DNA of 64,000 nucleotides from Ensifer sp. LC11 (GCF_001695835.1 NZ_MBSO01000004.1:1-64000), one strand, 5' to 3'. Shown: positions 48,396 through 58,397, counted from the stretch's first letter. The notes: a model not told the origin generated them from the sequence alone. Numbers and translations: made by a program.

Positions 48396-49202
48396 ATGAC
48401 GGGACTGATGACTGGAAAGCGTGGCCTCATCATGGGTGTGGCCAACAACCATTCTATTGCCTGGGGCATTTCCAAGGCGCTTGCAGCGCAAGGTGCGGAA
48501 CTCGCCTTCACCTACCAGGGCGAAGCGCTTGGCAAGCGCGTCAAGCCGCTTGCTGCCGAAGTCGGCTCCGATTTCCTGCTTCCCTGCGACGTCGAGGACA
48601 TCGCCTCCGTCGATGCCGTGATCGATGCGATCAAGCAGCGCTGGGGCAAGCTCGACTTCATCGTGCATGCGATCGGCTTTTCCGACAAGAACGAGCTGAA
48701 GGGCCTTTACGCCGACACCTCGCGCGACAATTTCAGCCGCACGATGGTGATCTCCTGCTTCTCCTTCACCGAGATCGCCAGGCGCGCGGCAGAGCTGATG
48801 AATGACGGCGGCTCGATGCTGACGCTCACCTATGGTGGCTCGACGCGCGTCATGCCGAACTACAACGTCATGGGTGTTGCCAAGGCGGCGCTGGAAGCCT
48901 CGGTGCGCTACCTCGCCTCCGACTACGGCGTGCGCGGCATCCGCGTCAACGCGATCTCGGCCGGCCCGATCCGCACCCTTGCCGGCGCCGGCATTTCCGA
49001 TGCCCGGGCCATGCTCTCCTGGCAGCAGAAGAATTCGCCGCTGCGCCGCACCGTCACCATCGACGACGTCGGCAATTCGGCGCTTTACCTGCTCTCGGAC
49101 CTGTCCCGCGGCGTCACCGGCGAGATCCACTATGTGGATTCCGGCTACAACATCACGTCGATGCCGGCGCTTGACGCGCTGAGAACCGCCGACGCGGAGT
49201 AA
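48396..49202 (+). CDS. fabI: Enoyl-ACP reductase (NADH), FabI
   Basis: The 268-residue SDR-type enoyl-ACP reductase has the N-terminal NAD site GKRGLIMGVANNHSIAWGI and the catalytic Tyr156-x6-Lys163 in NYNVMGVAK with Tyr146 upstream, the FabI pattern. It completes the elongation cycle and is the triclosan target in sensitive bacteria. Rhizobia commonly carry two fabI genes; this is the fabA-fabB-linked copy. A strong terminator follows. Confidence 0.95.
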   Translation: MTGLMTGKRGLIMGVANNHSIAWGISKALAAQGAELAFTYQGEALGKRVKPLAAEVGSDFLLPCDVEDIASVDAVIDAIKQRWGKLDFIVHAIGFSDKNELKGLYADTSRDNFSRTMVISCFSFTEIARRAAELMNDGGSMLTLTYGGSTRVMPNYNVMGVAKAALEASVRYLASDYGVRGIRVNAISAGPIRTLAGAGISDARAMLSWQQKNSPLRRTVTIDDVGNSALYLLSDLSRGVTGEIHYVDSGYNITSMPALDALRTADAE

Positions 49203-49242
49203 GATCGTCCACCGTCACCAAGCGTGAACATAGGCAAATCCA

Positions 49243-49276
49243 AAAGCCCCGGCGACGCATTTGCTGGGGCTTTTTC
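49243..49276 (+). terminator. Rho-independent terminator of the fabA-fabB-fabI operon
   Basis: AAAAGCCCC (49243-49251) pairs with GGGGCTTTT (49267-49275), and T residues continue at the 3' end. It lies about 40 bases past the fabI stop and is symmetrical enough to act in both directions. Confidence 0.9.
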
Positions 49277-49365
49277 GTGCAATCGCCCGGCGCACTACCG
49301 CAGGGCGACGTGGCGACAGGACCTGTCGACGACATCCGGCGCCGGTTCTCTCCGTTGAGAGAAGG

Positions 49366-50160
49366 CTATTCCAGGTCCATCGTCGTGAAGACCCGGCAAT
49401 TGTCCGGCGCGGGCGTGCCTCGGCAGATCTGGGCATCCACCAATTGATCGACGGCAAGCGTGCTCGTCACCAACAGCGCCTTGAACATTTGCCAATGATC
49501 GGGGTTGCTGCTCTCGCCTTTCGGGTTCGCAGCCAGGAGTTCGTATCGAACGCCCATTTCACCGTAGTAGGCCACGAGTTTCCGGGTGCCGGCATCGTTT
49601 CCGGCTAGCGTTGGAATGTCTTCGACGATCGTCCCTTCTCCCGCGAGCCGTCGATTGCCGGATGCAAGGACGAGCGTACATGCCTGCGAGCAAGCTCCAA
49701 GCGAAACGGCCTTGCCGATATAGTCGGCTCCCTTGTCGTCGTTTGCGGTACAGTCCTTTTGATCCCGCTGACATCCGACGAAAACGGTCGTGCCCACCGC
49801 CACGCTCAGCTTGCTCTTTCGGATGAGGCGGCCGATTGCCATCGCAGCCGCCATGTCGCCGCCGGGCGATCGCAGAACCACGGGCAGCTTGCGCCCGGCG
49901 AGCGTCTTCAAGGTTGCCTTCAGCAGGGCCGGCGTCTTCGGACCGATGGTGCCTGCAGCGGAAATCCATTCCGGGCATGTCGGCTCGCAACCGGCCTGGT
50001 TCGATCGCACGACGACAAACCGCATCTCCTGCTCGTTCGCCATTGTCGTCTGCGCACCCAGCGGGCCGGAGACAACAAGGCAGATCGACAGCAATGCCCC
50101 TTTGAGCCCGCGTCGGACCCTGCCACCAAGAGGCATCCACGCCTGCGCTTTGGCTTCCAT
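49366..50160 (-). CDS. ClpP/crotonase-fold exported protein lacking the catalytic Ser/His positions
   Basis: The 264-residue protein has a signal peptide (about 15-42) and a COG3904-like ClpP-fold domain shared with its upstream paralogue: RSNQAGCEPTCPEWISAAGTI and RSPGGDMAAAMAIGRLIRK. At the nucleophile position the paralogue has CASAC (Ser160) but this protein has CSQAC (Gln159). At the catalytic His position the paralogue has GVHQV but this has IVEDI. It therefore looks like a degenerate, probably non-hydrolytic partner. It starts 15 bases after the paralogue's stop, so it belongs to the same operon. Confidence 0.82.
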   Translation of the reverse strand: MEAKAQAWMPLGGRVRRGLKGALLSICLVVSGPLGAQTTMANEQEMRFVVVRSNQAGCEPTCPEWISAAGTIGPKTPALLKATLKTLAGRKLPVVLRSPGGDMAAAMAIGRLIRKSKLSVAVGTTVFVGCQRDQKDCTANDDKGADYIGKAVSLGACSQACTLVLASGNRRLAGEGTIVEDIPTLAGNDAGTRKLVAYYGEMGVRYELLAANPKGESSNPDHWQMFKALLVTSTLAVDQLVDAQICRGTPAPDNCRVFTTMDLE

Positions 50161-50175
50161 CCTACACTCCCAGGT

Positions 50176-51108
50176 CTACTGACGTTTCAGGTCCGACATG
50201 ACGAAGACCCGGCAGTTGGCCGCGGCCGGCACCGTCCTGCAAATGTCGGCCGTCGTCAGCAGTTCGACGCCGCCCAGTTGCGTGATCAACTTCATGTCCA
50301 TCATCGCGACGGGCTCGATCTTGCGCATGTCCGAAGCTGGCGTCACCTTCATCAGATCGACGACACTGCGGCCGACGCCCATTTCCGAGAGGTAGGCCGC
50401 AAGCTGGCGCTCCATCGCCTTCGTCATCTCATAGCGTTTGTGGCTGCCGACATTCTTGCGGCTGACCACCTTCTTGCTGGTGACCTTCTTCTTGCCGTTG
50501 ACGACGCGGTACTGCTCCCGATACCGCGTCATGATCTTCACGTAGACTGTGGTGACCTGGTGAACGCCCAGGTACGCCCACTGGCCGACCACGCGCCGGG
50601 TGCCGCCGGCAAGCATGAGCGGACAGGCCGAAGCGCAATAGGCGCCAGCCGAATAGGCGACGCCGATGTAGCGGGCGCCCTTGCCGTCGTTTTCACGACA
50701 GTCTTTTTGCTCCGGCTGACAACCGATGAAGCGGGTTTTGCCGACCGCCACTTCAAGCTTTTGTTCTCGGATGAGGCGACCAAGCGCCAGAGCGGCGTCG
50801 ACATCTCCGCCCGGCGACGTCACCACGATCGGCAGGCGGCGTTCACCGATGGTTTTCAGCAGCTTTTTCAGACGCGCCGGGCTTTCGCGGGCAATTGCCC
50901 CCTCGGCGGATATCCATTCCGGACAGGTCGGCTCGCACCCCGGCTGGCCGCTGCGAACGACAAAGAACTGCATGTCTGGGCCACCGACGGGCGATGCCTG
51001 GACCGCCGATCCGCAGGCCAAGAGCCCGAGCAACAGACAAGCCATGACGGCGAAACGCGAGACAACAACCTTCAGGTAAGCCGTGCCGAACAAATACGTA
51101 TACCTCAT
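50176..51108 (-). CDS. ClpP/crotonase-fold exported protein (COG3904-like), active-site form
   Basis: 310 residues: a signal peptide or anchor (about 17-38), then a ClpP-fold domain with GCEPTCPEWISAEGAI, TSPGGDVDAALALGRLIREQKL and the nucleophile region YCASACPLMLAGGTRR (Ser160) followed by His183 in YLGVHQV. A basic insertion of about 35 residues (YREQYRVVNGKKKVTSKKVVSRKNVGSHKRYE) is absent from the downstream paralogue. It is likely a periplasmic or membrane-associated serine peptidase-like protein, substrate unknown. The 449-base upstream gap (51109-51557) holds no gene I can support. Confidence 0.82.
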   Translation of the reverse strand: MRYTYLFGTAYLKVVVSRFAVMACLLLGLLACGSAVQASPVGGPDMQFFVVRSGQPGCEPTCPEWISAEGAIARESPARLKKLLKTIGERRLPIVVTSPGGDVDAALALGRLIREQKLEVAVGKTRFIGCQPEQKDCRENDGKGARYIGVAYSAGAYCASACPLMLAGGTRRVVGQWAYLGVHQVTTVYVKIMTRYREQYRVVNGKKKVTSKKVVSRKNVGSHKRYEMTKAMERQLAAYLSEMGVGRSVVDLMKVTPASDMRKIEPVAMMDMKLITQLGGVELLTTADICRTVPAAANCRVFVMSDLKRQ

Positions 51109-51557
51109 GCCGGCTGCCTTTTGCGCCGGTCAGAATGGACGGGTGGTGATTGATTCCGGTTTCACGTCCCCGCGCGTTGACGGGCGAAATAAAGTTCTGT
51201 GCAGCAATCTTATGTATCCAAACAAAGGCCTCTATTCGCTGACCACACTGGTGCCGTGCGAAAAGAGATAAGGCAATAAAAAGGTTGCGCCTGCGGCGAT
51301 TAAAACCAAGGATAGCACGCCTTAAGAATATAAGGCAACATTCACATACGCGAACAAAGACCATGGAAGGCGAATGATCGCCGACCATTGGCGGATGGCC
51401 GGCATGATCATCCCATCGGCGCAGGACGGTCGCAGAAGACGGTCGGTTTCGAAGGCACGCGCCTTCAAGGACCCGACCTGAAGTTCGGTGGCGTTCTGGC
51501 CACCGGGGCCTTTTGATTGCGCTGGACAAGCGGGTTGCCTGCGATCGCCGGTGCGCG

Positions 51558-53075
51558 TCAATCCGGAAGGCCAGCCTTACGGAAGCCGTCGACGAAGTGC
51601 TCGAGAACCGCGATGTCACGGAAGGGCTCGGCGGCGGCCCAGTGGCGGATCGTGAAATGCGGGTTGGCGACGAGGAACAGCTCGGCTTCCGCGCGCGCCT
51701 CGTCGAAACGGCCGAGCTGCGCCAGACTTGCCGCGAGGAAACGGCGCGAGCTGGTGCGGTAGGTCTCGTCCTTGCGCAGCGTCTCGACAGCTGCTTCGTA
51801 GCCGCCGGCCGCATATTGCGCCTGGCCGAGCGTCAGATAATACCAGCTCGCCGGATAAGGGTTCAGCCGGAACGCCCGACGGATGTGCTCCAGGCCCTCT
51901 TCCACACGCCCGGCCAGCACCGCGATGTCGGACAACGCCGCCCAGGTGTCGGCTTCGTTGGGGTCGAGTTCGATCGCCTTGGCGAACTCCGCATCCGCCT
52001 CGGCAAAGTGGCGCTCATAGGCCAGCAGATAGCCGAGAATCCACCGACTGCCGGCATCGTCGGGATCGATCGCGACGGCCTTGTGCGCCAGTTCGAGCGC
52101 GAGGTGACGGCCGGTATCCGTCGGCCCACCGGAATGGACCCAGCCCATCCAATGGTTGATCGCCAGCCAACGATAGGCCTCGGCGTAGTCAGGATCGAGT
52201 GAAACCGCGCGCGTGAGCATCAGAAGCGCTTCCTGCGCCATCTGCGGCGTATCATCCATCAATCTTCGCGCCCGTACGCAAAGATCGTACGCCTCGATAT
52301 TGCGCGGGCGTTTGCGTGGCGGCGCTGCACGCAACCTCCCGAGCAGGGCTTCCACGATCCTCGCGGTCACCTCATCCTGAACGGCAAAAATATCTTCGAG
52401 GCTGCGGTCGAAGCGCTCCGCCCAGAGCTGTTCGCCGCTTTCCGCGTCGACCAGCTGGGCGTTGATGCGCACGCGCCCTGCGGCCCGCCTGGCGCTCCCC
52501 TCCAGCAGATAGCGCACGCCAAGATCTTCGGCGATCGCGCGCACGTCCACCGCCTTTCCCTTGTAGGCGAAGACCGAATTGCGGGCGATGACGAACAGAC
52601 CGGAGCTCCTGGAGAGGTCGGTGATCAGGTCCTCGGTCAACCCATCCGCGAAGGTTTCCTGCTCGGGATCGTTGCCGAGACTGACAAAGGGCAGCACGGC
52701 GATCGACGGCTTGCCGGGCAACGGCAGGGGCCTTCGCTTCGCACCATCGAGCCGCTCGATGGCCCCGGCGAAGCGGTAGCCGACGCGTGGAACCGTGGAG
52801 ATCCAGTCGCCGCCGTCGGCAGCCGGGCCAAGCAGCTTCCTCAACTGCGCGATCTGGACGGTGAGGTTGCCTTCCTCGACTATCGAGTCGGGCCACGCCG
52901 CATCCATCAACTCCGCCTTGGTCAGGATTTCGCCTGATCGCCCGACGAGCGCGGCCAGCAGCTTTAGCCCACGGTAGCCGACAGCAACAGGATCATCATT
53001 CCGCAGGAGCGTTCCCGCACCCGGATCAAGAATGAACGGACCAAAGGCAAAACGCGAAGCCTGCATGCGGCGCAT
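51558..53075 (-). CDS. OmpR-type winged-helix regulator with TolB-like and TPR domains
   Basis: The 505-residue protein has an N-terminal OmpR/CadC-type DNA-binding domain (about 8-105; LTKAELMDAAWPDSIVEEGNLTVQIAQLRKLLG and ISTVPRVGYRF). Then follow a TolB-N-like segment (KPSIAVLPFVSLGNDPEQETFADGLTEDLITDLSRSSGLFVIARNS) and several TPRs (about 290-440). This ToxR/CadC-like architecture without a membrane helix is frequent in rhizobia and resembles adenylate-cyclase-linked regulators. Target and signal are unknown. ATG 53075 or 53066 is the start. Confidence 0.88.
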   Translation of the reverse strand: MRRMQASRFAFGPFILDPGAGTLLRNDDPVAVGYRGLKLLAALVGRSGEILTKAELMDAAWPDSIVEEGNLTVQIAQLRKLLGPAADGGDWISTVPRVGYRFAGAIERLDGAKRRPLPLPGKPSIAVLPFVSLGNDPEQETFADGLTEDLITDLSRSSGLFVIARNSVFAYKGKAVDVRAIAEDLGVRYLLEGSARRAAGRVRINAQLVDAESGEQLWAERFDRSLEDIFAVQDEVTARIVEALLGRLRAAPPRKRPRNIEAYDLCVRARRLMDDTPQMAQEALLMLTRAVSLDPDYAEAYRWLAINHWMGWVHSGGPTDTGRHLALELAHKAVAIDPDDAGSRWILGYLLAYERHFAEADAEFAKAIELDPNEADTWAALSDIAVLAGRVEEGLEHIRRAFRLNPYPASWYYLTLGQAQYAAGGYEAAVETLRKDETYRTSSRRFLAASLAQLGRFDEARAEAELFLVANPHFTIRHWAAAEPFRDIAVLEHFVDGFRKAGLPD

Positions 53076-53205
53076 CTATAGACGTTTTGGATGTTTTTGA
53101 GAACTTTTTGGAAGGCCTTAAGTACGACGCCGTCCGTATCGCGCAGAGTTCAACCTCTTTCAGCCGGAGGGTCGATGGGACCCGCAACATAGCTTGGAGG
53201 TTGTC

Positions 53206-53466
53206 ATGCACGATTTCCCCTTCTCTGTCCCAGCCTCGCAGCAGACAGCATCGCTGCAAACACGCCCGGGATCGGCGAACCCGTCGCCTCCACGCGTCCG
53301 CCTGTGGACGCTTGGAGGCATGCTTGCGGCGTGGCGCGACCGAAACCGCTTCCACACTGACCTTGAGCGAAAGCTGCAGGGCGATCCCCATTTGATCGAC
53401 GATGTCGGCCTGACCAGACGCCAGGTCGAGGAAGAGCTCGCCAAACCCTTCTGGCAAGTGTTGTAA
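53206..53466 (+). CDS. DUF1127 small protein
   Basis: 86 residues ending with the DUF1127 motif WRDRNRFHTDLERKLQGDPHLIDDVGLTRRQVEEELAKPFW (about 44-84). DUF1127 proteins are small, basic and arginine-rich; in Agrobacterium and Rhodobacter they affect RNA metabolism and stress responses. GGAGG lies seven bases before ATG 53206. The MFS gene starts six bases after its stop. Confidence 0.9.
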   Translation: MHDFPFSVPASQQTASLQTRPGSANPSPPRVRLWTLGGMLAAWRDRNRFHTDLERKLQGDPHLIDDVGLTRRQVEEELAKPFWQVL

Positions 53467-53472
53467 GCCGCA

Positions 53473-54675
53473 ATGACGTCAGACCACCAGTTTCCGGCCC
53501 CGACACCGGCTCGCCGCCACCTGCTCGCGACGCCGCGACAGGATCGGACCCCTTGGGCAGCGATGGCGGGCATCATTGCGACCGTTACCGTTTTCGCCGT
53601 TGCCCAGGGACTGACTTACCCGCTGCTCAGTTTCATCCTGGAGCGACAACGCATTGCACCCGCCTTGATCGGCCTGTCGGCGGCGATGACGCCGCTGGGT
53701 TTCATCCTGTCTGCACCCTTCATTCCGGTGCTCTCACGGCGCTTGGGCGGCGCCAGGCTTGCAATCCTGTGCTCCATCCTGGCCGCGTGCACGCTTGCCG
53801 CTATTGCCTGGACGCAGGACGTCTGGGCGTGGATGCCGCTTCGCTTCCTGCTTGGTGTCTTCGCCAATCCGCTTTCCGTGATCAGCGAGACCTGGCTGGT
53901 GGCGATCACGCCCGCATCCCGCCGGGGCCGCATCCTAGGCCTCTATTCATCGGTCGTTTCCGGCGGCTTCGGCATCGGTCCGCTGTCGTTAGGCCTGGTC
54001 GGAACAGAGGGCTGGCCACCTTTTGCGATCGGCATCGTCGCCTTCCTCGCCTGCGGCCTGATCGTCCTTGCCGTCGTGCCGCGCCTGCCTGACATGCCGC
54101 AGGAAGGCGAGACCACGTCTGTCGCCGGCTTTTTCGCGCTCGCGCCCTTGCTCCTGTTCGCGGTGTGCACGGCTGCAGCCTTCGAACAGACCCTGCTTTC
54201 CCTACTCGCAGTCTACGGCACAGCACTCGGCAGCGCCGAGAGCCGCATCGCTCCGCTCATCACCTGCTTCATCGCGGGCAATGCAACGTTGCAGATCTTG
54301 CTCGGCCGCCTGGCCGAGCGCATGGGTTCGAGGCAGACGATGTTGTTCTGCGTCCTGGCTTCACTGGCCGGCTGCCTGCTTTTGCCCTGGTTCTTCAAGG
54401 CATGGCTCATCTGGCCGCTCGTCTTCGTCTGGGGCGGGGTCACGTTCGGGATCTACACTCTGTCGCTGATCCAGCTCGGCGAGCGCTACACCGGCCAGGC
54501 CTTGATTGCCGGGAACGCAGCCTTCGCGTTCGCTTGGGGCGCGGGCGGCATCGTCGGCTCGCCGGCGGCGGGACTAGCGATGCAATGGACGGGACATCAG
54601 GGCCTGCCATTGTCGCTTGGCCTGCTGTGCATTGTATTGGCGGGGCTTCTGATCGCGGCGAGAAGGCGGGGCTGA
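53473..54675 (+). CDS. MFS transporter (YcaD/CynX-like)
   Basis: The 400-residue transporter has 12 hydrophobic segments and YcaD-like features (GLTYPLLSFILERQRIAPALIGLSAAMTPLG, SETWLVAITPASRRGRILGLYSSVVSGGFGIGPL). The substrate is unknown. It follows the DUF1127 gene by six bases and is co-transcribed with it. Confidence 0.87.
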   Translation: MTSDHQFPAPTPARRHLLATPRQDRTPWAAMAGIIATVTVFAVAQGLTYPLLSFILERQRIAPALIGLSAAMTPLGFILSAPFIPVLSRRLGGARLAILCSILAACTLAAIAWTQDVWAWMPLRFLLGVFANPLSVISETWLVAITPASRRGRILGLYSSVVSGGFGIGPLSLGLVGTEGWPPFAIGIVAFLACGLIVLAVVPRLPDMPQEGETTSVAGFFALAPLLLFAVCTAAAFEQTLLSLLAVYGTALGSAESRIAPLITCFIAGNATLQILLGRLAERMGSRQTMLFCVLASLAGCLLLPWFFKAWLIWPLVFVWGGVTFGIYTLSLIQLGERYTGQALIAGNAAFAFAWGAGGIVGSPAAGLAMQWTGHQGLPLSLGLLCIVLAGLLIAARRRG

Positions 54676-54753
54676 CGAAGCCGCGCAGCACCTCTGCGCA
54701 ACCGTGATATCGGCGCGCCCGCTGCTACAAGCGATCGTCGTTGATGGACAGGT

Positions 54754-54975
54754 TCAAACCAAAACAAAAAGCACGAGCAGAGCGACTATGATCGCCAGAA
54801 TGACGAACCCCGTATGCGTGCGTCGTGCCGGATCCAGGGGCAGATGATAGAGGCTCTTCAGAAACGACATGGGCACCTCGGAGGTCGCTCCATGTCCTTC
54901 GCCCTGTTTGATGTCCTTGGCGATTGCCTCGGCCGCATCCTCTGTCAGAGGCGGCCTGTTTACTCCCGACGTCAT
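54754..54975 (-). CDS. Small single-pass membrane protein
   Basis: 73 residues from ATG 54975 (MTSGVNRPPLTEDAAEAIAKDIKQGEG...) with one C-terminal transmembrane helix (TGFVILAIIVALLVLFVLV) ending at the stop. AGGA lies upstream. This tail-anchored pattern is typical of small envelope proteins; no family recognised. The longer frame to 55041 is less likely. Confidence 0.6.
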   Translation of the reverse strand: MTSGVNRPPLTEDAAEAIAKDIKQGEGHGATSEVPMSFLKSLYHLPLDPARRTHTGFVILAIIVALLVLFVLV

Positions 54976-55078
54976 GGAACTCATCCTCCGACTGGGAACA
55001 CCGACGATCCCCATCGTGAGCCCGATCAGCAGCGAAGGCAACGGGCAAACTGTCGCTTCGGGCGGTCCTCAACGCGAA

Positions 55079-55103
55079 AGAGCCGGGCAAGTGACCCGGC
55101 TCT
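55079..55103 (-). terminator. Terminator of the RsmC-like gene
   Basis: AGAGCCGGG and CCCGGCTCT arms around CAAGTGA, and on the minus strand the stem is followed by TTTCG. It lies about 43 bases past the gene's stop. Confidence 0.6.
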
Positions 55104-55145
55104 CATTCGATTATCAGTCGCGTGCGGTATTGCGGGTGGCTGGTC

Positions 55146-56177
55146 TCAGCGCTTGGCCCAGAGAACCTTGAAGCGGGCGTTGCGGCAGGTCTCGCCGTAC
55201 TCCCTGGAGTTTTCCGCCAGCACCTGCTCGTAAGGCAGGCCGCGGTTGGCGACCAGCATCAGCTTGCCGCCCTGCTTCAGCGCCTTCAGCGCCGTCTTGA
55301 TGATGGCAACGCCGAGCGCCGGCTCGGCGGCGTGGCTTTCATGGAAAGGCGGGTTCATGACGATGAGGTCGTACTTGTCGCGCGGCTCTTCGCTGGTCAG
55401 GTCGAACCAGTAGAAACGCGCCGGCATGCGAGGAGCGTTCGCCATCATGTTGACGCGGGCCGCTTCGAGCGCCTCGTGATCGGCCTCGAAGAGATCGATG
55501 CCCTTGGTGCCGGGCGACGCTTCGGCGAGCTTCGCTGCCAGATAGCCCCAGCCGGCGCCGAAATCGGCGGCATGGCCATGGAAATCGTTCGGCAGGCGCG
55601 AGGCAAGCAGTTCGGATCCGGCATCGACGCGGTCGTGCGAGAACATGCCGGGCGAAGCTTCGAACAGGCCGTCGACGCGTACCGGCACCTTGGCAAGCTT
55701 GCGCACGGCGTCGGTGACGTCTTCGGGGCGGGTGAACCAGAAGGCGACCCCGTGATATTTCGGCAGATGATCGCCGTCCCATTCGAACTTGGCGATCCGC
55801 TTCTTCAAGGACTGGATGCCGTCTTCCTTGCCACCGGCAACGACGATCAGGCCGCCCTCGCGGGTGCGCTTCAGCGCCTCGGCGATCCGGTCCTCGTTCT
55901 CGCCCTTGTGCTTTCCTGCGAGCACCAGCGTGACGTCGTAGTCCTCACCGGCAACCTCGGGCGTCACATCGGCGCGCACTGCCTCCAGGGCTCGGTAGAG
56001 CGGCCGAAGCGGCTGAACGGCCGTAATCGGCGCCTCGAAGCCTTGGGGCAGCCTATAGCCCGCTTCGGCGCCGAGAAAGAGCACGCGCTCGCCCTCGCCC
56101 GGCGGGTCGATCACGCCGCTGTCGAACGGGTAAAACAGGGTCTTCAACGCATCTCGGCTCATCGGTCTATCCGTCAT
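55146..56177 (-). CDS. RsmC/RlmG-like class I methyltransferase
   Basis: 343 residues with two related methyltransferase domains as in RsmC. The N-terminal one is degenerate, and the C-terminal domain has AADFGAGWGYLAAKLAE (SAM motif I) and the N6/N2-amino-methylation motif IVMNPPFHESH. RsmC methylates G1207 of 16S rRNA to m2G; RlmG acts on G1835 of 23S. Specificity is not certain, but the two-domain layout fits. ATG 56177 or 56162 is the start. Confidence 0.85.
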   Translation of the reverse strand: MTDRPMSRDALKTLFYPFDSGVIDPPGEGERVLFLGAEAGYRLPQGFEAPITAVQPLRPLYRALEAVRADVTPEVAGEDYDVTLVLAGKHKGENEDRIAEALKRTREGGLIVVAGGKEDGIQSLKKRIAKFEWDGDHLPKYHGVAFWFTRPEDVTDAVRKLAKVPVRVDGLFEASPGMFSHDRVDAGSELLASRLPNDFHGHAADFGAGWGYLAAKLAEASPGTKGIDLFEADHEALEAARVNMMANAPRMPARFYWFDLTSEEPRDKYDLIVMNPPFHESHAAEPALGVAIIKTALKALKQGGKLMLVANRGLPYEQVLAENSREYGETCRNARFKVLWAKR

Positions 56178-56189
56178 CTTCCTATAAGA

Positions 56190-56220
56190 AAGGGGCGCGG
56201 AGCGATCCGCCCCGCGCCCC
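56190..56220 (-). terminator. Rho-independent terminator of pnp
   Basis: GGGGCGCGG and CCGCGCCCC arms with a roughly 12-base loop form a strong stem, and on the minus strand TTTCTTAT follows. It is 24 bases past the pnp stop, separating it from the RsmC-like gene. Confidence 0.75.
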
Positions 56221-56243
56221 GAATGCACTCGGGTGAAGCCGGC

Positions 56244-58397
56244 TTACTCGGCGGCTTCGCCGTCGCCCTTCTTTTCAGACTTCTCGGCAGCGACTTCCTT
56301 GCCGGTGGCCTGGTCGACGACCTTCATCGACAGGCGAACCTTGCCGCGCTCGTCGAAGCCCATCAGCTTGACCCAGACCTTGTCGCCTTCCTTGACGACG
56401 TCGGTCGTCTTGGCAACGCGCTCGGAGGCGAGCTGCGAGATGTGGACGAGGCCGTCGCGGGCGCCGAAGAAGTTGACGAAGGCGCCGAAGTCGGCGGTCT
56501 TCACAACCGTGCCTTCGTAGATCTGGCCGACTTCCGGCTCGGCGACGATCGAGTGGATCCACTTGCGGGCCGCTTCGATTTCCTTGCCCGAAGAAGAAGC
56601 AATCTTCACGGTGCCGTCGTCTTCGATGTTGATCTTGGCGCCGGTCTTTTCGACGATTTCGCGGATGACCTTGCCGCCCGAGCCGATGACTTCACGGATC
56701 TTATCGACCGGGATGTTCATGACTTCGATGCGCGGAGCGAACTCGCCGAGCTGGCCACGGCTTTCGGAAATGGCCTTCGCCATTTCGCCGAGGATGTGGA
56801 GACGGCCGCCCTTGGCCTGGTTGAGCGCGATGCCCATGATCTCTTCGGTGATGCCCTCGATCTTGATGTCCATCTGGAGCGAGGTGATACCGGCTTCGGT
56901 ACCCGCAACCTTGAAGTCCATGTCGCCGAGGTGATCTTCGTCGCCGAGGATGTCAGAGAGAACGGCGAAGCGCTCATCTTCCTTGATCAGGCCCATGGCG
57001 ATACCGGCAACCGGCTTTGCGAGCGGAACGCCGGCATCCATGAGAGCGAGCGAGGTGCCGCAAACCGTTGCCATCGACGAGGAGCCGTTGGATTCGGTGA
57101 TCTCGGAAACGACGCGCAGCGTGTAGGGGAACTGCTCGGCTTCCGGCAGCATCGGGCGGATCGCGCGCCAGGCGAGCTTGCCGTGACCGATTTCGCGACG
57201 GCCCGGGGAGCCCATGCGACCGGTTTCGCCGACCGAGAAGGGCGGGAAGTTGTAGTGCAGCATGAAGCGTTCTTTGTACATGCCGGTCAGGCTGTCGACG
57301 TACTGTTCGTCTTCGCCGGTGCCGAGCGTGGCAACGACGATCGCCTGCGTTTCACCGCGGGTGAACAGTGCTGAACCGTGGGTGCGCGGCAGGAGGCCGA
57401 CTTCCGAGACGATCGGGCGAACGGTTTCCAGATCGCGGCCGTCGATGCGGCTCTTGGTGTCGAGGATGTTCCAACGAACGATCTTGGCCTGCAGGTGCTT
57501 GAAGACGGCGCCGATTTCTTCGGCCGAATGGGCCGGGTTCTCGATGCCTTCCGGCAGGAAGTGCGCCTTCACCTTGGCCTTGACGGCGTCGACGGCAGCG
57601 TAGCGAGCGGCCTTCTCGGTGATCTTGTAGGCGATGCGCAGTTCGTCTTCGGCCAGCGAGAGCATGGCGTTTTCGAGAGCGGAATGATCCTCCGGTTCGA
57701 ATTCGCGCGGCTCCTTGGCAGCGACTTCAGCGAGCTTGATGATGGCGTCGATGACCGGCTGGAAGCCCTTCTGGCCGAATACGACGGCGCCGAGCATCAC
57801 GTCTTCAGCCAGTTCCTTGGCTTCCGACTCAACCATCAGCACGGCTTCCTGGGTGCCGGCGACGACGAGGTCGAGGGTCGATTCGTCCATCTCATCGAGA
57901 TGCGGGTTCAGCACGTACTGGCCGTTGATGTAGCCGACGCGCGCGCCACCGATCGGCCCCATGAACGGGATGCCCGACAGCGTCAGCGCAGCAGAAGCGG
58001 CAACCATCGACAGGACGTCGGGGTTGTTTTCGAGGTCATGCTGCATGACCGTGACGATGACCTGGGTGTCGTTCTTGTAGCCATCGGGGAAAAGCGGGCG
58101 GATCGGGCGGTCGATCAGGCGCGAAACCAGCGTTTCGTTTTCGCTCGGACGGCCTTCGCGCTTGAAGTAGCCACCCGGGATCTTGCCGGCGGCGTAGGTC
58201 TTTTCCTGGTAGTTGACGGTCAGCGGGAAGAAGTCCTGGCCCGGCTTCGGCGCCTTGGCCGAAACGACGGTGGCGAGAACGACGGTTTCGCCGTAGGTGG
58301 CGATGACGGCGCCGTCAGCCTGGCGGGCGACCTTGCCGGTTTCGAGCTTGAGCGGACGCCCTGCCCATTCGATTTCAACCTTGTGGGTATCGAACAT
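56244..58397 (-). CDS. pnp: Polynucleotide phosphorylase
   Basis: The 717-residue protein has two RNase PH cores (about 10-150 and 310-540) flanking an all-helical linker, then a KH domain ([22 protein letters not shown]) and an S1 domain ([33 protein letters not shown]). It is the phosphorolytic 3'-5' exoribonuclease of the degradosome. The 355-base gap to rpsO (58398-58752) carries the rpsO terminator but no other gene; pnp mRNA leaders are commonly autoregulated in that interval. Confidence 0.97.
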   Translation of the reverse strand: MFDTHKVEIEWAGRPLKLETGKVARQADGAVIATYGETVVLATVVSAKAPKPGQDFFPLTVNYQEKTYAAGKIPGGYFKREGRPSENETLVSRLIDRPIRPLFPDGYKNDTQVIVTVMQHDLENNPDVLSMVAASAALTLSGIPFMGPIGGARVGYINGQYVLNPHLDEMDESTLDLVVAGTQEAVLMVESEAKELAEDVMLGAVVFGQKGFQPVIDAIIKLAEVAAKEPREFEPEDHSALENAMLSLAEDELRIAYKITEKAARYAAVDAVKAKVKAHFLPEGIENPAHSAEEIGAVFKHLQAKIVRWNILDTKSRIDGRDLETVRPIVSEVGLLPRTHGSALFTRGETQAIVVATLGTGEDEQYVDSLTGMYKERFMLHYNFPPFSVGETGRMGSPGRREIGHGKLAWRAIRPMLPEAEQFPYTLRVVSEITESNGSSSMATVCGTSLALMDAGVPLAKPVAGIAMGLIKEDERFAVLSDILGDEDHLGDMDFKVAGTEAGITSLQMDIKIEGITEEIMGIALNQAKGGRLHILGEMAKAISESRGQLGEFAPRIEVMNIPVDKIREVIGSGGKVIREIVEKTGAKINIEDDGTVKIASSSGKEIEAARKWIHSIVAEPEVGQIYEGTVVKTADFGAFVNFFGARDGLVHISQLASERVAKTTDVVKEGDKVWVKLMGFDERGKVRLSMKVVDQATGKEVAAEKSEKKGDGEAAE

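Noticed and set aside
51109-51557. 449-base gap searched for a small RNA or small gene.
   Set aside because: It is relatively AT-rich but shows no Shine-Dalgarno-led frame, hairpin-terminator pair or known RNA motif.
55122-57374. A 750-codon open frame antisense to pnp and the RsmC-like gene.
   Set aside because: It spans two confidently identified genes, and its composition (Arg/Asp/His/Gln-rich) is that of an antisense shadow.
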